From Parapedobacter deserti (GTDB lineage: Bacteria > Bacteroidota > Bacteroidia > Sphingobacteriales > Sphingobacteriaceae), in NCBI RefSeq assembly GCF_042646065.1, contig NZ_JBHRTA010000004.1:62001-126000 (forward strand): 64,000 nt of DNA. Reading direction: 5' to 3'. This document shows positions 45,950-55,122 of this stretch, in pieces. The notes under the pieces were generated by a model, which saw only the letters and a list, made by a program, of their open reading frames with translations, was not told the DNA's origin and ran no database searches. A program made the translations under genes and the position numbers. Each line of letters begins with the position of its first letter. Positions within the stretch are counted from its first letter, which is position 1.

Positions 45950-46097
45950 ATGACCTTTTGTAATTTTAAGACTGGGGACCACCCCATTCTTGGCAATGTT
46001 AAAAATGCTTGAATTCACGCTTTCCAATAATTTGATAATAGATGTAAATCAATTCTGCAGCACAAAAAGAACGAATAGGTTGATGAACGTCAATTCG

Positions 46098-46123
46098 GTG
46101 TACACAAACGACAAGAAAACGTG
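46098..46123 (-). promoter_or_regulatory. Shared motif, copy 1, upstream of the adhesin operon
   Basis: On the plus strand GTGTAC, AACGACAA and ACGTG occur in this order. The same elements recur at 46986-47004 upstream of the LuxR-type regulator gene in the same orientation. The copy lies about 150 bases before the start at 45949. It may be a binding site for that regulator. Confidence 0.3.
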
Positions 46124-46219
46124 TGTGAACAGAAAGATATGTAGTATAAAGCCTACAATATCTTCATCAAAACACTAGAAAGGATGGGTATTTAGCAAAC
46201 AAAGGTGGCCGTACTCAAA

Positions 46220-46864
46220 TCACTTATAAATTTTCCATACGGCAATAAGATCTGATAGCGTCTTGACGCCCACCTTCTCGAATATCCGCTTTTTATAGGT
46301 GCTAATGGTCGTATCTCTAAGGCCGATCTTTTTGCTGATTTCCGTAAGCGTGGTTCCCTTGACCAGTAGTTCGGCAATCTGGGCTTCTCGTTGGGATAGA
46401 GTGTCGGACAAATTGGATTTGACGAATTCATTTGACGTCTCCTCAATTTTATCCCTTTTATACACTTCTGTTTCGCCATCAAGGGCGATTTTAATTGCCT
46501 CTACGATACTATCGATGTCGGCATTCTTGGCCAGGTATCCGTTGGTCCCAAAAGCAATGTATTTGGGGCCATATATCGCCTCATCAAGCTCTGAAAAAAT
46601 CAGTATACGAGTTTTGGGACTTAATGATTTAATGTGTTCGACTACACCCAATAGATGGGTGCTGTCAGCGATCTCCGCATCTAACACTACCAGGTCGTAT
46701 TCTTTCTTCGGTAAGTCGTTAAGTGTTTCCTGAAAGTTCCGTGCTTCACCAATTATTGACATTGGAAAATACTTTTCCAATAGCCACTTCATTGCGACCC
46801 CGATAATCTCGTGGCTGTAGGTCAAAAAAATATTTCGTTGTATATTTGCTAAGCTATTTCCCAT
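46220..46864 (-). CDS. NarL/LuxR-type response regulator with an atypical receiver
   Basis: This 214-residue protein has a receiver domain (about 1-125) and a LuxR helix-turn-helix (about 150-214: LSQREAQIAELLVKGTTLTE, DTTISTYKKRIFEKVG). The phosphoacceptor Asp is present in LVVLDAEIAD near residue 61 and a Lys in LAKNADI. The usual acidic pair after strand 1 is missing (NIFLTYSHEII). Phosphorylation may therefore be weak or absent. It lies 270 bases upstream of the adhesin operon on the same strand, which makes that operon its likely target. No partner kinase is nearby. Confidence 0.85.
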   Translation of the reverse strand: MGNSLANIQRNIFLTYSHEIIGVAMKWLLEKYFPMSIIGEARNFQETLNDLPKKEYDLVVLDAEIADSTHLLGVVEHIKSLSPKTRILIFSELDEAIYGPKYIAFGTNGYLAKNADIDSIVEAIKIALDGETEVYKRDKIEETSNEFVKSNLSDTLSQREAQIAELLVKGTTLTEISKKIGLRDTTISTYKKRIFEKVGVKTLSDLIAVWKIYK

Positions 46865-46985
46865 TGTATACTATGTCAGGCAAGGCGATTAAAAATTAAT
46901 AAATCAGTGATTTAAATTTTTCTGGCTCTAAGTTAGGCGGTTAAACATCCAACGAAAAGTGAAAGCATGCAAACGGCAAAAAAAT

Positions 46986-47004
46986 GTGTACGAACGACAA
47001 CGTG
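46986..47004 (-). promoter_or_regulatory. Shared motif, copy 2, upstream of the LuxR-type regulator
   Basis: GTGTAC, AACGACAA and CGTG appear here with shorter spacing than in the copy at 46098-46123. The site is about 120 bases before the regulator start at 46864 and also lies upstream of the M28 peptidase gene. Confidence 0.3.
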
Positions 47005-47045
47005 GCAACCAAACCGCACCTTAAGAAATGCAAAAGAGACGGACA

Positions 47046-47936
47046 ATGAAGGTTAAGATTTATATTGCTGCTTTTTTCTACTATGTAATCAGCTCGTGCG
47101 CCGCAGCTCAGCCGATAAACAGGGATACGTTGTTAAACGACATCCGAACATTATCATCCGCTGCATTTGCAGGCCGAAAGCCGGGCACCGAAGGGCATCA
47201 GAAGGCGATTGACTATATCACCGCCCGATTCCAAGCACTAAGCCTGAAGTCATTTCATGAAAGGTACATTGATCGGTTTGCAATAACAGACAGCCTAAAA
47301 GGCCACAACATCATCGGATGCATCCCCGGCAAACGCAAAGAAGCCATTGTCATCTCGGGGCATTATGACCATCTCGGTGAACGCGACGGCCAAATCTATT
47401 ACGGAGCGGATGACAATGCCAGTGGGGTAGCAGCCTTGTTGGCCCTGGCTGCCTATTTTAGCGAGCACAGACCAAACCATACGCTGATCTTCGCGGCATT
47501 TGATGCCGAGGAAATGGGGCTGCGCGGTGCCAGGGCGTTTGTCCATGCGCCTCCGATTCCCCTTGAGCACATCGTGCTGAACGTCAATTTGGACATGGTG
47601 AGCCGCAGTGACCGCAACGAACTGTATGCCTGCGGCACCTATCATTATCCGTTTTTAATACCTTTCGTCTCCTATGAAAACCCTGCTGTCATGCTGAAAA
47701 CAGGGCACGACAGACCCGGCAGTGGTAGCGATGACTGGACTATGCAAAGTGATCACGCAGTATTCCATCAGGCGGGTATTCCATTTATATACTTCGGTGT
47801 GGAGGACCATGCAGACTATCATACGCCGAATGACACCTATGAACGTATCCAACCCGACTTTTTTTACAACGCGGTATTGGCGGTTTTAGAGGTATTGAAG
47901 AAAGTAGACCGTGAAGCGGTAATAAGCAATAGGTAG
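47046..47936 (+). CDS. Secreted M28 family zinc peptidase
   Basis: This 296-residue protein has an N-terminal signal with a possible lipobox ISSC. The di-zinc ligands of M28 peptidases are clear: His in SGHYDHLG, Asp in GADDNASG, Glu-Glu in DAEEMGLRG, Asp in NLDMVSRS and His in YHTPNDTYERI. It should act as an aminopeptidase outside the inner membrane. I chose the ATG at 47046 because it follows a purine-rich stretch and begins the signal peptide directly. An ATG at 47028 is possible. It converges with the dehydrogenase operon. Confidence 0.88.
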   Translation: MKVKIYIAAFFYYVISSCAAAQPINRDTLLNDIRTLSSAAFAGRKPGTEGHQKAIDYITARFQALSLKSFHERYIDRFAITDSLKGHNIIGCIPGKRKEAIVISGHYDHLGERDGQIYYGADDNASGVAALLALAAYFSEHRPNHTLIFAAFDAEEMGLRGARAFVHAPPIPLEHIVLNVNLDMVSRSDRNELYACGTYHYPFLIPFVSYENPAVMLKTGHDRPGSGSDDWTMQSDHAVFHQAGIPFIYFGVEDHADYHTPNDTYERIQPDFFYNAVLAVLEVLKKVDREAVISNR

Positions 47937-47953
47937 AACAGAGAGTCCCTGTT

Positions 47954-48523
47954 CTACGTAGCCCATGCTTTGTCTCCTTTTTTGTAAGGGTAGTCCCCAA
48001 TATATTTGCCCGGCACCTGTACGTATCGCAGCGCCTTAGTTGCGCCCAGTTCTGAGGTAAAAAAACCTAATAGCGTTAGCTGTTTAAACAAATGGAAATA
48101 ATGGTCCGGATCATCTCCGGCTTTTTCGCGCTGATATGTTTTAGCCTCTCTATCGATTTCCGCCAATAATGCGGTGCGCTCTTCGGCATTTAATGCCTGA
48201 AATCCGCGGCCGAACTTTTCTTCCGCTGCATTTTCCAGCTTGTCAAGCCCATTGATGAACGTTTTCTGTTCTTCATCTGTGTAACAATCTTTGACCATCA
48301 CCGGGATAAAAGCCCCTACCCCTGCCTCTTTCGCACCTGGACTACTTGTCGGTGGTAGAATGGTATCTGCCACATCGCCGAGAAAATCCACGGTAGCTGG
48401 CTCAAACAAACCTTCGACATCCTTTGCGGCCTTCCGTGTACACCCCTCTAAGAATAGATTGGCACCAACAACGGCTCCCCCCATGATCCAAGCTACCCTT
48501 GCCAAAGCTTCTCTTCTGTTCAT
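47954..48523 (-). CDS. Gluconate 2-dehydrogenase subunit 3-family protein (Tat-exported partner of the GMC enzyme)
   Basis: This 189-residue protein starts NRREALARVAWIMGGAVVGA, a twin-arginine-type signal, with a possible lipobox LEGC. The mature part fits the gluconate 2-dehydrogenase subunit 3 family: FLGDVADTILPPTSSPGAKEAGV and HYFHLFKQLTLLGFFTSE. Such small subunits accompany GMC-type FAD dehydrogenases, helping export and stability of the catalytic subunit. It lies downstream of the GMC gene, separated by 154 bases with a hairpin. I chose the ATG at 48523 because it begins the signal. Confidence 0.87.
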   Translation of the reverse strand: MNRREALARVAWIMGGAVVGANLFLEGCTRKAAKDVEGLFEPATVDFLGDVADTILPPTSSPGAKEAGVGAFIPVMVKDCYTDEEQKTFINGLDKLENAAEEKFGRGFQALNAEERTALLAEIDREAKTYQREKAGDDPDHYFHLFKQLTLLGFFTSELGATKALRYVQVPGKYIGDYPYKKGDKAWAT

Positions 48524-48555
48524 GTTATCGTATTTTAATTTTTTTATTGTCAATT

Positions 48556-48575
48556 AAAGTCGGCCATCCGACTTT
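48556..48575 (-). other. Hairpin between the GMC gene and its small subunit gene
   Basis: AAAGTCGG and CCGACTTT form an 8-bp stem with a 4-base loop. On the minus strand AATTGACAATAAAAAAA follows, with no T-run. It sits in the operon between two genes whose products should associate, so it may be a partial terminator or mRNA processing element. Confidence 0.4.
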
Positions 48576-48677
48576 CTGCCTTGTGTCGTGGCAACGTTTT
48601 ACCGGAGCTCCGCCCATTCGCCGCCGATGTAATCACGCCGGCTATTACAGCGAAACGACAAACCCTGTGTTTCCTGC

Positions 48678-50357
48678 TCATAAATTTCCACTTTTCAACT
48701 CCGCTACGGCAAAGTTAACGGCACGGGCTGTCAAAGCCATATACGTGAGCGAAGGGTTTACGCATGCCCCGGATGTCATACAGGCGCCATCAGTAACAAA
48801 CACATTTAACGCGTCCCATACCTGATTATTTCCGTTGAGCACAGAGGTTTTGGGGTCTCTTCCCATTCGCGCTGTGCCCATCTCGTGGATACCCTGTCCA
48901 AAACCATAACCATTGTCATAGGTGCTCACGTCTTTCACTCCGGCCACTTCCAGCATTTCCGCACAATCGTCCATCATGTCTTTTCGCATCTTCATTTCGT
49001 TCTCTTTGATTTCCATATCCATAGCTAAGACAGGCAGACCCCATTTGTCTTTTACGTTCTTGTCTAGGAAGATCCGATTTTCGTGATACGGCAATATCTC
49101 TCCGAACGCCGTGAAACCAACCGACCATTCGCCTGGTTCACACATGGCATCTTTCCACGCACCTCCAATACTCATTTCAGCAACTTCTCCGCTCCAACGC
49201 CCACGGCTCGCCGCTCCCTGATAGCCAAAGCCACGGATATAATCTCGCTTGTCATCCCCGACGTTGCGAAAACGTGGTATATACAACCCTGTAGGCCTGC
49301 GTCCATAGTAGTATTTATCTTCATACCCTTCCATTCTTCCTCTAGCACCACAACGGAAATGATGGTCCATAGCATTGTGGCCAAGCTCGCCGCTGCTGCT
49401 TCCCAGTCCGCCGTCCCAAACGTCGGTTGCCGAATTCATCAGTATCCATGTAGAGTTGAAAGCGGACGCACAAACGAAAACGATTTTTGCAAAGTACTCA
49501 TAAGTCTGGTTGGTTTCAGCGTCCAATACTTCAACACCCGTTGCTCTTTTTGTGTCTTTGTCATACAGAATACGTGTAACAATGGAAAAAGGACGAAGCG
49601 TAAGATTTCCCGTCGCCGCAGCAGCTGGCAACGTAGAGGATTGCGTACTGAAATATGCGCCGAAATTACATCCCAACCAGCATTGATTCTGGTATTGACA
49701 ATTCACTCGACCTTCATGCGGCGTTGTAAGGTTAGCCACACGGCCCATAATGAAGTGTCTTTTTCCATTGTAATGTGCTTTGATTCGAGCCGCCAAATCC
49801 TTTTCTACCACATTCATCTCCATGGGCGGCAGAAAATCACCGTCGGGCAATACGTCCAATCCATCGCGATTGCCACTGATACCTGCCCATTTTTCGGCAT
49901 AGCTGTACCATGGGGCAATATCTTTATACCGGATTGGCCAGTCCACCCCATGGCCATCCTTAGCGTTGGCTTCAAAATCCAGGTCACCTAACCGGTAACT
50001 TTGGCGCCCCCACATTAGCGACCGCCCCCCTACGTGATAGCCGCGATACCAATCGAAGCGCTTTATTTCTACGTAAGGGCTTTCCTTTTCATTAACCCAA
50101 AAATCGAGGTTTTTTTCGTTTAGTGGATAGTCTCTTCTCAATACCGGGTAATCTTCGATCATCTGTTGGGTACGCCCGCCGCGGTGAGGGAACTCCCACG
50201 GGTGCTTAGTCGAGGCATGATAATCCTTTACGTGCTCTACATTACGTCCGCGCTCCAACATGATGGTCTTTAGCCCCTTCTCGGTCAATTCTTTTGCAGC
50301 CCATCCCCCGCTTATCCCTGACCCGATCACGATCGCGTCATATACATTATCTGCCAT
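48678..50357 (-). CDS. GMC family FAD-dependent dehydrogenase (sugar/glycoside oxidising)
   Basis: This 559-residue flavoprotein has the FAD-binding YDAIVIGSGISGGWAAKEL at the N-terminus, GGRSLMWGRQ, and the catalytic C-terminal segment GIHEMGTARMG with His, then NVFVTDGA. The closest types are the large subunits of gluconate 2-dehydrogenase and glucoside 3-dehydrogenase. It lacks its own signal and is probably exported with the Tat-type small subunit encoded downstream. With the nearby isomerase and Gfo/Idh/MocA genes, oxidation of glycosides at C3 is the favoured role. The substrate is not proven. Confidence 0.88.
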   Translation of the reverse strand: MADNVYDAIVIGSGISGGWAAKELTEKGLKTIMLERGRNVEHVKDYHASTKHPWEFPHRGGRTQQMIEDYPVLRRDYPLNEKNLDFWVNEKESPYVEIKRFDWYRGYHVGGRSLMWGRQSYRLGDLDFEANAKDGHGVDWPIRYKDIAPWYSYAEKWAGISGNRDGLDVLPDGDFLPPMEMNVVEKDLAARIKAHYNGKRHFIMGRVANLTTPHEGRVNCQYQNQCWLGCNFGAYFSTQSSTLPAAAATGNLTLRPFSIVTRILYDKDTKRATGVEVLDAETNQTYEYFAKIVFVCASAFNSTWILMNSATDVWDGGLGSSSGELGHNAMDHHFRCGARGRMEGYEDKYYYGRRPTGLYIPRFRNVGDDKRDYIRGFGYQGAASRGRWSGEVAEMSIGGAWKDAMCEPGEWSVGFTAFGEILPYHENRIFLDKNVKDKWGLPVLAMDMEIKENEMKMRKDMMDDCAEMLEVAGVKDVSTYDNGYGFGQGIHEMGTARMGRDPKTSVLNGNNQVWDALNVFVTDGACMTSGACVNPSLTYMALTARAVNFAVAELKSGNL

Positions 50358-50465
50358 ATTTGTATTATTTAGTTTTTTCAGTTTATTTTTTCGTTACAAA
50401 GATTCCTGTTAAATGTTACCCTCTGCTTCTATGACCTCACTTTTGCTGATTTATTGCAGGAACAC

Positions 50466-51722
50466 TCACGTCGTTTGCGCTTGAGTCTCAGCTTTTCCTA
50501 CTTTTTCGTTTTTGAAGAGCAATGTGAAGATCAACAGCACCGCCACAGCAATACCGGCGGGGATAAGCCATACCTGCTGCCAGAACTCATTGATGCTTCC
50601 ATCTCTCAGGCCATGGTAGTACTCACTCACGTACCCTGCCACCCAAAATCCTATCAGCTGTCCGACTCCGTAAGTGGCTAATGTGATCAACCCTTGAGCC
50701 GAGCTTTTATATCTTTCACCCGCCTTGGCATCGGTATATATCTGTCCGGAAACAAAAAAGAAGTCATAACATATGCCATGAAGAGCAATACCTATAAGAA
50801 GCATGAACGTGAGTTCGCCCGCGTCGCCATAGGAAAAGAGTACATATCGGACTACCCATGCTAACATCCCCACCATAATGGTTTTTTTGAATCCGAAACG
50901 GGTAAAGAACACAGGCAACAGCAAAAGGAAAAACGCCTCTGAAATCTGCCCAATTGCCATTTTTCCGGTAACATTTTCCATCCCCACTTCCGACAGGAAC
51001 CTATTGGTAAGTTGGTAATAAAAGGCCAGGGGAATGCAAATCAAGATTGAGGAAATGAAGAAAACCAAAAAATTGCGGTTATTCAGCAGTTTGATTGCAT
51101 CAAGACCCATTATCTCAGAGAGACTGCTTTTTTCAGCCGAAGTTCTTTTAGCCGGTGGAGTTTTAGGGAGCGTAAAACTAAATACGCCCAACACGAGGGA
51201 CGCTCCCGCGGCCATCAGAAACGTGTTACTCAATAATCCCTGTGCGATACCCTCCTGCGAGTCCCATGCCAGGAAACTAATCGTTAACCCAGCGACAATC
51301 CATCCTATCGTGCCAAATACCCGGATACCCGAAAACGACTTCTCGGGGTTTGGCATCTGCCTAAACGAAACAGAATTGACCAAGGCAAGGGTAGGCATAT
51401 AGACGATCATATAGGCCAACACATACGGATAGAACACCCCTACGTCTGGAGCTTGGTGCATCTGATACATCAAAAACGCGCCTATGAGGTGTAAAACCCC
51501 CAAAATGCGCTCGGCATTAAAATATCGATCAGCAATAAGGCCGATAATAAATGGCGCGATAATCGCACCCCATGACTGAGTAGAGAACACATTGGATATC
51601 TCTAAATCAGAAGCCTGCAAATTATTTGGCAGAAAATTTCCCAATGTCACAAACCATGCTCCCCAGATAAAAAACTCGAGAAACATCATAAAAGACAACT
51701 TGATTCTTATACTTATGTTCAT
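50466..51722 (-). CDS. Major facilitator transporter, NupG (nucleoside:H+ symporter)-like
   Basis: This 418-residue protein has twelve predicted membrane segments and the family start SFMMFLEFFIWGAWFVTLGNFL, then IIGLIADRYFNAERILG. It belongs to the nucleoside:proton symporter-like branch, which in Bacteroidota often sits with Gfo/Idh/MocA and sugar isomerase genes. It should carry the product of the periplasmic oxidation, such as a sugar or keto-sugar, into the cell. That substrate is inferred from neighbours. Confidence 0.85.
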   Translation of the reverse strand: MNISIRIKLSFMMFLEFFIWGAWFVTLGNFLPNNLQASDLEISNVFSTQSWGAIIAPFIIGLIADRYFNAERILGVLHLIGAFLMYQMHQAPDVGVFYPYVLAYMIVYMPTLALVNSVSFRQMPNPEKSFSGIRVFGTIGWIVAGLTISFLAWDSQEGIAQGLLSNTFLMAAGASLVLGVFSFTLPKTPPAKRTSAEKSSLSEIMGLDAIKLLNNRNFLVFFISSILICIPLAFYYQLTNRFLSEVGMENVTGKMAIGQISEAFFLLLLPVFFTRFGFKKTIMVGMLAWVVRYVLFSYGDAGELTFMLLIGIALHGICYDFFFVSGQIYTDAKAGERYKSSAQGLITLATYGVGQLIGFWVAGYVSEYYHGLRDGSINEFWQQVWLIPAGIAVAVLLIFTLLFKNEKVGKAETQAQTT

Positions 51723-51813
51723 AGTCGATACAAAAACGAAACAGTGAAAATGTTATTTATTCAGCGACGAATATGGGATATATTGGCGAATACTACAACT
51801 ATATTAACATCAT

Positions 51814-52734
51814 TTAAGCTAAAAAACTGTCTACTTCACGATAAGCAGCAATTAACTTCACCTCCCCTTCCTTGCCTTTGGTTGATTTGCCATGTTCCAT
51901 GCCTACAACGCCTCGATAGCCTTTGTTATAGATGTGTTTAAATACGTTTCTATAATTGATTTCTCCCGTGGTAGGTTCGTGCCTGCCCGGATTATCGCCT
52001 ACCTGAAAATACGCGATTTCATCCCAGCAACGGTCGATGTTGGCAATCAGATCGCCTTCGTTGCGCTGCATGTGGTATGCATCATATAATATTTTACATG
52101 ACGGGCTGTTCACCCCTCTGCAAATAAGGTAAGTCTGGGTGGATGTTCGCAGGAAGAGATCCGGTGTATCACTCAACGGCTCCAACACCATCACGATACC
52201 ATGAGGTTCGAGTATCTCTGCGCCACGCCTCAGCGCCTCAATGACGTTGGCCGTTTGGATATCCAACGGCAAGTTCCTGACGAAATCGCCAGGCACCACC
52301 GTTGTGAATTTGCCGCCACATCGCTTTGCAAGTTCTACTGCTTGGCGGCACCCCTTCAGAAAGATATCCACATGCTCCTGTTTTCCAGCTGCCAATGTGT
52401 TTGCACCGTTGCCTCCCTTATCCAGGACAAAGACACCCATGGTCATTCCCAATTTCGCCAGGAGGTTGCCTATACGCTCTTGTTCTTCGACAGTCCGCCG
52501 AGAAAAGCCATTGTCTTCGATACTTCTGAAGCCCTGGTCAAACATAAACTGAATTTGGTCAGTGATGTTTTTTCCCGCATGATTTTCGAATTGGCCGTGA
52601 TGCGGACCATAGTTCAAGTTAAATGGTTTGTTTTCTTTTACATTTATCTCTCTTTCAAAAGCACTTACCGTTTTTCCGCTGACAACCGCCCCGGTTGCCA
52701 ACAATGCGTTGCGAATAAATTGGCCTCTTTTCAT
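51814..52734 (-). CDS. Exported sugar phosphate isomerase/epimerase-type TIM-barrel protein
   Basis: This 306-residue protein has an N-terminal export signal (MKRGQFIRNALLATGAVVSG) and a xylose isomerase-like TIM barrel resembling hydroxypyruvate isomerase. Metal-ligand candidates are Glu in MVLEPLSD, Asp and His in LYDAYHMQ, Gln in FQVGDNPGRHEP, and Glu in GVVGMEHGK. It begins 1 base after the ApbE stop. Family members epimerise or isomerise keto-sugars or act on 3-keto-glycosides, in keeping with the GMC and Gfo/Idh/MocA neighbours. Confidence 0.85.
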   Translation of the reverse strand: MKRGQFIRNALLATGAVVSGKTVSAFEREINVKENKPFNLNYGPHHGQFENHAGKNITDQIQFMFDQGFRSIEDNGFSRRTVEEQERIGNLLAKLGMTMGVFVLDKGGNGANTLAAGKQEHVDIFLKGCRQAVELAKRCGGKFTTVVPGDFVRNLPLDIQTANVIEALRRGAEILEPHGIVMVLEPLSDTPDLFLRTSTQTYLICRGVNSPSCKILYDAYHMQRNEGDLIANIDRCWDEIAYFQVGDNPGRHEPTTGEINYRNVFKHIYNKGYRGVVGMEHGKSTKGKEGEVKLIAAYREVDSFLA

Positions 52735-52735
52735 G

Positions 52736-53770
52736 TTAGTTCAGATTATTTGTTTTGCTGGTGATCATATTGCTGAAACCCATACTCATCGTGTCTCTCA
52801 CGTTCCCGCTTTCATCTATGTATAGCACGAAAACTTCCATACCATGGCGCCGGTTTACAAACGTTATCGCTTCATCCGCATTCATAGCCATGATGACATT
52901 GTCATAACCATCGGCTGTTACGGCATCCTTCGCATAAATGGTGGCGCTGATGATTTCCGTGTTAAACGGATATCCAGTTGTCGGACTGATATGGTGGGAA
53001 ACCTTCCGGTTCCCGTCTCGCATATAGTTACGATAGCTACCTGCTGTGGTGATTGCGCCTTCAGTTATTTCCACCACATCATTGATGGCTAGCGGACCGC
53101 TGTCTCCGCTTGTTGGACGTTCTATTCCGATCCGCACCGGCGTACCGTCCGGCTTGGGCCCCTTTACCCGCAATTCACCACCCAATTCCACAACGTAATG
53201 GGTAATTCCCTTGCCTTCGAGGTAGTCCGCCAACACATCCACACTATACCCTTGCGCTACGCCGTTCATATCAAGTTGCACGCAGGGCTCCTTTTTCTCC
53301 AACAGTCGACCCTTTAACCGCAACTTATCCATTCCTACACAAGCCAAGGCCTTATCCACTTGGATACTGTCGGGAAAAAACTCAATCTCTGTTGTCCCAA
53401 ACCCCCAAAGGTTGGTCAGCGGCGCTATAGTAATATCGAAAATCCCCTTACTGTCTTTGTGTATCGCCAACGATTTTGTGAATACCCGAAAAAAATGCTC
53501 GTCGATTGGATACTTTCCGCGGCCACCGGCATTGATCTTATTGATCAGGGAATAAGGCTTGTATAATGACATCGAGCTGTCAATTACGGCGAGGACGCTG
53601 TCTATCTCAGCCCGATGGACAAGTTTATCGTTAGCATAATAGGTAACCGTATAGGTAGTCCCTTGAGCTGTTCCTGATAAAACATACCGCTCCAATTCAC
53701 CTTTTTTAATACCTGCCAGCAGCACAGGAAAGCCTATGCTTAGCATCCAAAATAACGATCTTTTTATCAC
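52736..53770 (-). CDS. apbE: ApbE-family FAD:protein FMN transferase
   Basis: This 344-residue protein has a signal peptide (SLFWMLSIGFPVLLAG) and ApbE motifs: LYKPYSLINKINAG, LDMNGVAQGYSVD, VELGGELRVKG, and HHISPTTGYP. The Mg-binding stretch near the end reads AVTADGYDNVI, where families usually have Asp-Ala-x-x-Thr, so the Thr position is altered. It covalently attaches FMN to Thr or Ser of electron-transfer proteins in the periplasm. I chose a GTG start at 53770, which overlaps the upstream Gfo/Idh/MocA stop (TAGTG) and gives a full signal. No target protein with a flavinylation site is obvious nearby. Confidence 0.85.
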   Translation of the reverse strand: MIKRSLFWMLSIGFPVLLAGIKKGELERYVLSGTAQGTTYTVTYYANDKLVHRAEIDSVLAVIDSSMSLYKPYSLINKINAGGRGKYPIDEHFFRVFTKSLAIHKDSKGIFDITIAPLTNLWGFGTTEIEFFPDSIQVDKALACVGMDKLRLKGRLLEKKEPCVQLDMNGVAQGYSVDVLADYLEGKGITHYVVELGGELRVKGPKPDGTPVRIGIERPTSGDSGPLAINDVVEITEGAITTAGSYRNYMRDGNRKVSHHISPTTGYPFNTEIISATIYAKDAVTADGYDNVIMAMNADEAITFVNRRHGMEVFVLYIDESGNVRDTMSMGFSNMITSKTNNLN

Positions 53771-55089
53771 TACAGCACCACTGTTTGGCCTGGAATGGCA
53801 TAAGGGTAATAACCTTCCTCGTTGGGCAATACTTTCGGTAAGGCATCCCACGCGAATCGCTCAGGCATCAGGTCAATGTTTGACTTCAACGCATCGTCCC
53901 ATTTGATTACCTGACCCGAATACGTAGCCAGTCTACCAATTATTCCTGTTAGCGTGCTATATGCACCGTATTCAGCGTCTTCGAATTTGTATTCTCCCTT
54001 GCTTATTGCGTCAAAGAGCTCCACATGTTCGTGCTGATAGGGATTGGGATTTCCGCGTTTTGGATGGCTGAACAGTTCATTCCCTTTATAGTCCCAAAGG
54101 GCGCCATCATTCCCAGCGGACAGGAAAACCCGACCTTTCGTACCCTGAAAGGTCTCATCCACCCTGTTGGAAGTTCCTTCAAAATGCCGGCATTGGCTAT
54201 ATATCACTGATCCATCAGCATAGGTAAGCTCCACCGAATGGTTATCGTAAATCTCGCCGTGCTCTTTGCCGGTCCGCCATGCGCGGCTGCCTGTGCCCTG
54301 AAACGACACCGGATAACTGCCTTTTACCCAATTTGCCACATCGAGCTGATGCACGTGCTGTTCGACGATGTGATCTCCGCACAGCCAGTTGAAATAGTAC
54401 CAATTACGCATCTGGTATTCCATTTCGGTCTGTTCCTGCGTACGCGGCCGCACCCATACACCACCGCTGTTCCAGTAGACCTGGCCGGAAACAATATCAC
54501 CGATCGCACCATCCTGAATACGTTTGATAGTTTCCCGGTAATTCGCTTGATAACGGCGCTGCAAACCAACGACCACATTTAACTTTTTCCGCTTGGCTTC
54601 TTCTGCCGCCGAAAGCACTTTACGTACGCCCGGCACATCCACAGCTACCGGCTTTTCCATGAACACATGCTTGCCCAGCCGGACGGCCTCTTCGAAATGT
54701 ATTGGTCTAAAGCCTGGTGAGGTGGCCAGAATGACCACATCTGCCAACGGAATAGCTTGTTTGTATGCATCGAAGCCCACGAACTTACGATCTTCGGTAA
54801 CATCCAGCTTATCTCCATGGCGCTCCGACAATTTGGTGTACGCCTCGTCCAGCCTGTCGCGGAACGCGTCCGCTAGTGCTACGATTCTTATGTTAGCCCC
54901 TGAAGCAATGGCGTCGAAAGCCGCCCCGGTGCCTCGGCCGCCGCAGCCCACAACGGCTACTTTGATCACATCGTCACCTTCTGCATACGCACCCATAAAA
55001 GGCATTCCACTCAGCACTGCGCTGCCTGCCAGCAATGCAGACGTCTTTAAAAATTCACGGCGTTGCTCGCCTACTCGTTTTGTATCCAT
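53770..55089 (-). CDS. Tat-exported Gfo/Idh/MocA family oxidoreductase
   Basis: This 439-residue protein has a twin-arginine signal (QRREFLKTSALLAGSAVL), a Rossmann motif IKVAVVGCGGRGTGAA, the family MEKPVAVD motif and a C-terminal substrate domain. A GH109-type glycosidase activity is known for some relatives with this architecture, so it may act as an NAD-dependent glycosidase or a 3-keto-sugar reductase. It is translationally coupled to apbE and follows the FGE-like gene by 33 bases. Confidence 0.87.
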   Translation of the reverse strand: MDTKRVGEQRREFLKTSALLAGSAVLSGMPFMGAYAEGDDVIKVAVVGCGGRGTGAAFDAIASGANIRIVALADAFRDRLDEAYTKLSERHGDKLDVTEDRKFVGFDAYKQAIPLADVVILATSPGFRPIHFEEAVRLGKHVFMEKPVAVDVPGVRKVLSAAEEAKRKKLNVVVGLQRRYQANYRETIKRIQDGAIGDIVSGQVYWNSGGVWVRPRTQEQTEMEYQMRNWYYFNWLCGDHIVEQHVHQLDVANWVKGSYPVSFQGTGSRAWRTGKEHGEIYDNHSVELTYADGSVIYSQCRHFEGTSNRVDETFQGTKGRVFLSAGNDGALWDYKGNELFSHPKRGNPNPYQHEHVELFDAISKGEYKFEDAEYGAYSTLTGIIGRLATYSGQVIKWDDALKSNIDLMPERFAWDALPKVLPNEEGYYPYAIPGQTVVL

Positions 55090-55122
55090 CTGTTATGTTT
55101 TAGATCTATATTTTGGCGTGTA

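Noticed and set aside
48550..48681. A 42-codon minus-strand frame starting in the GMC stop (ATGA overlap)
   Set aside because: It has no signal, motif or hydrophobic pattern, and its end lies in the hairpin. It is most likely chance.
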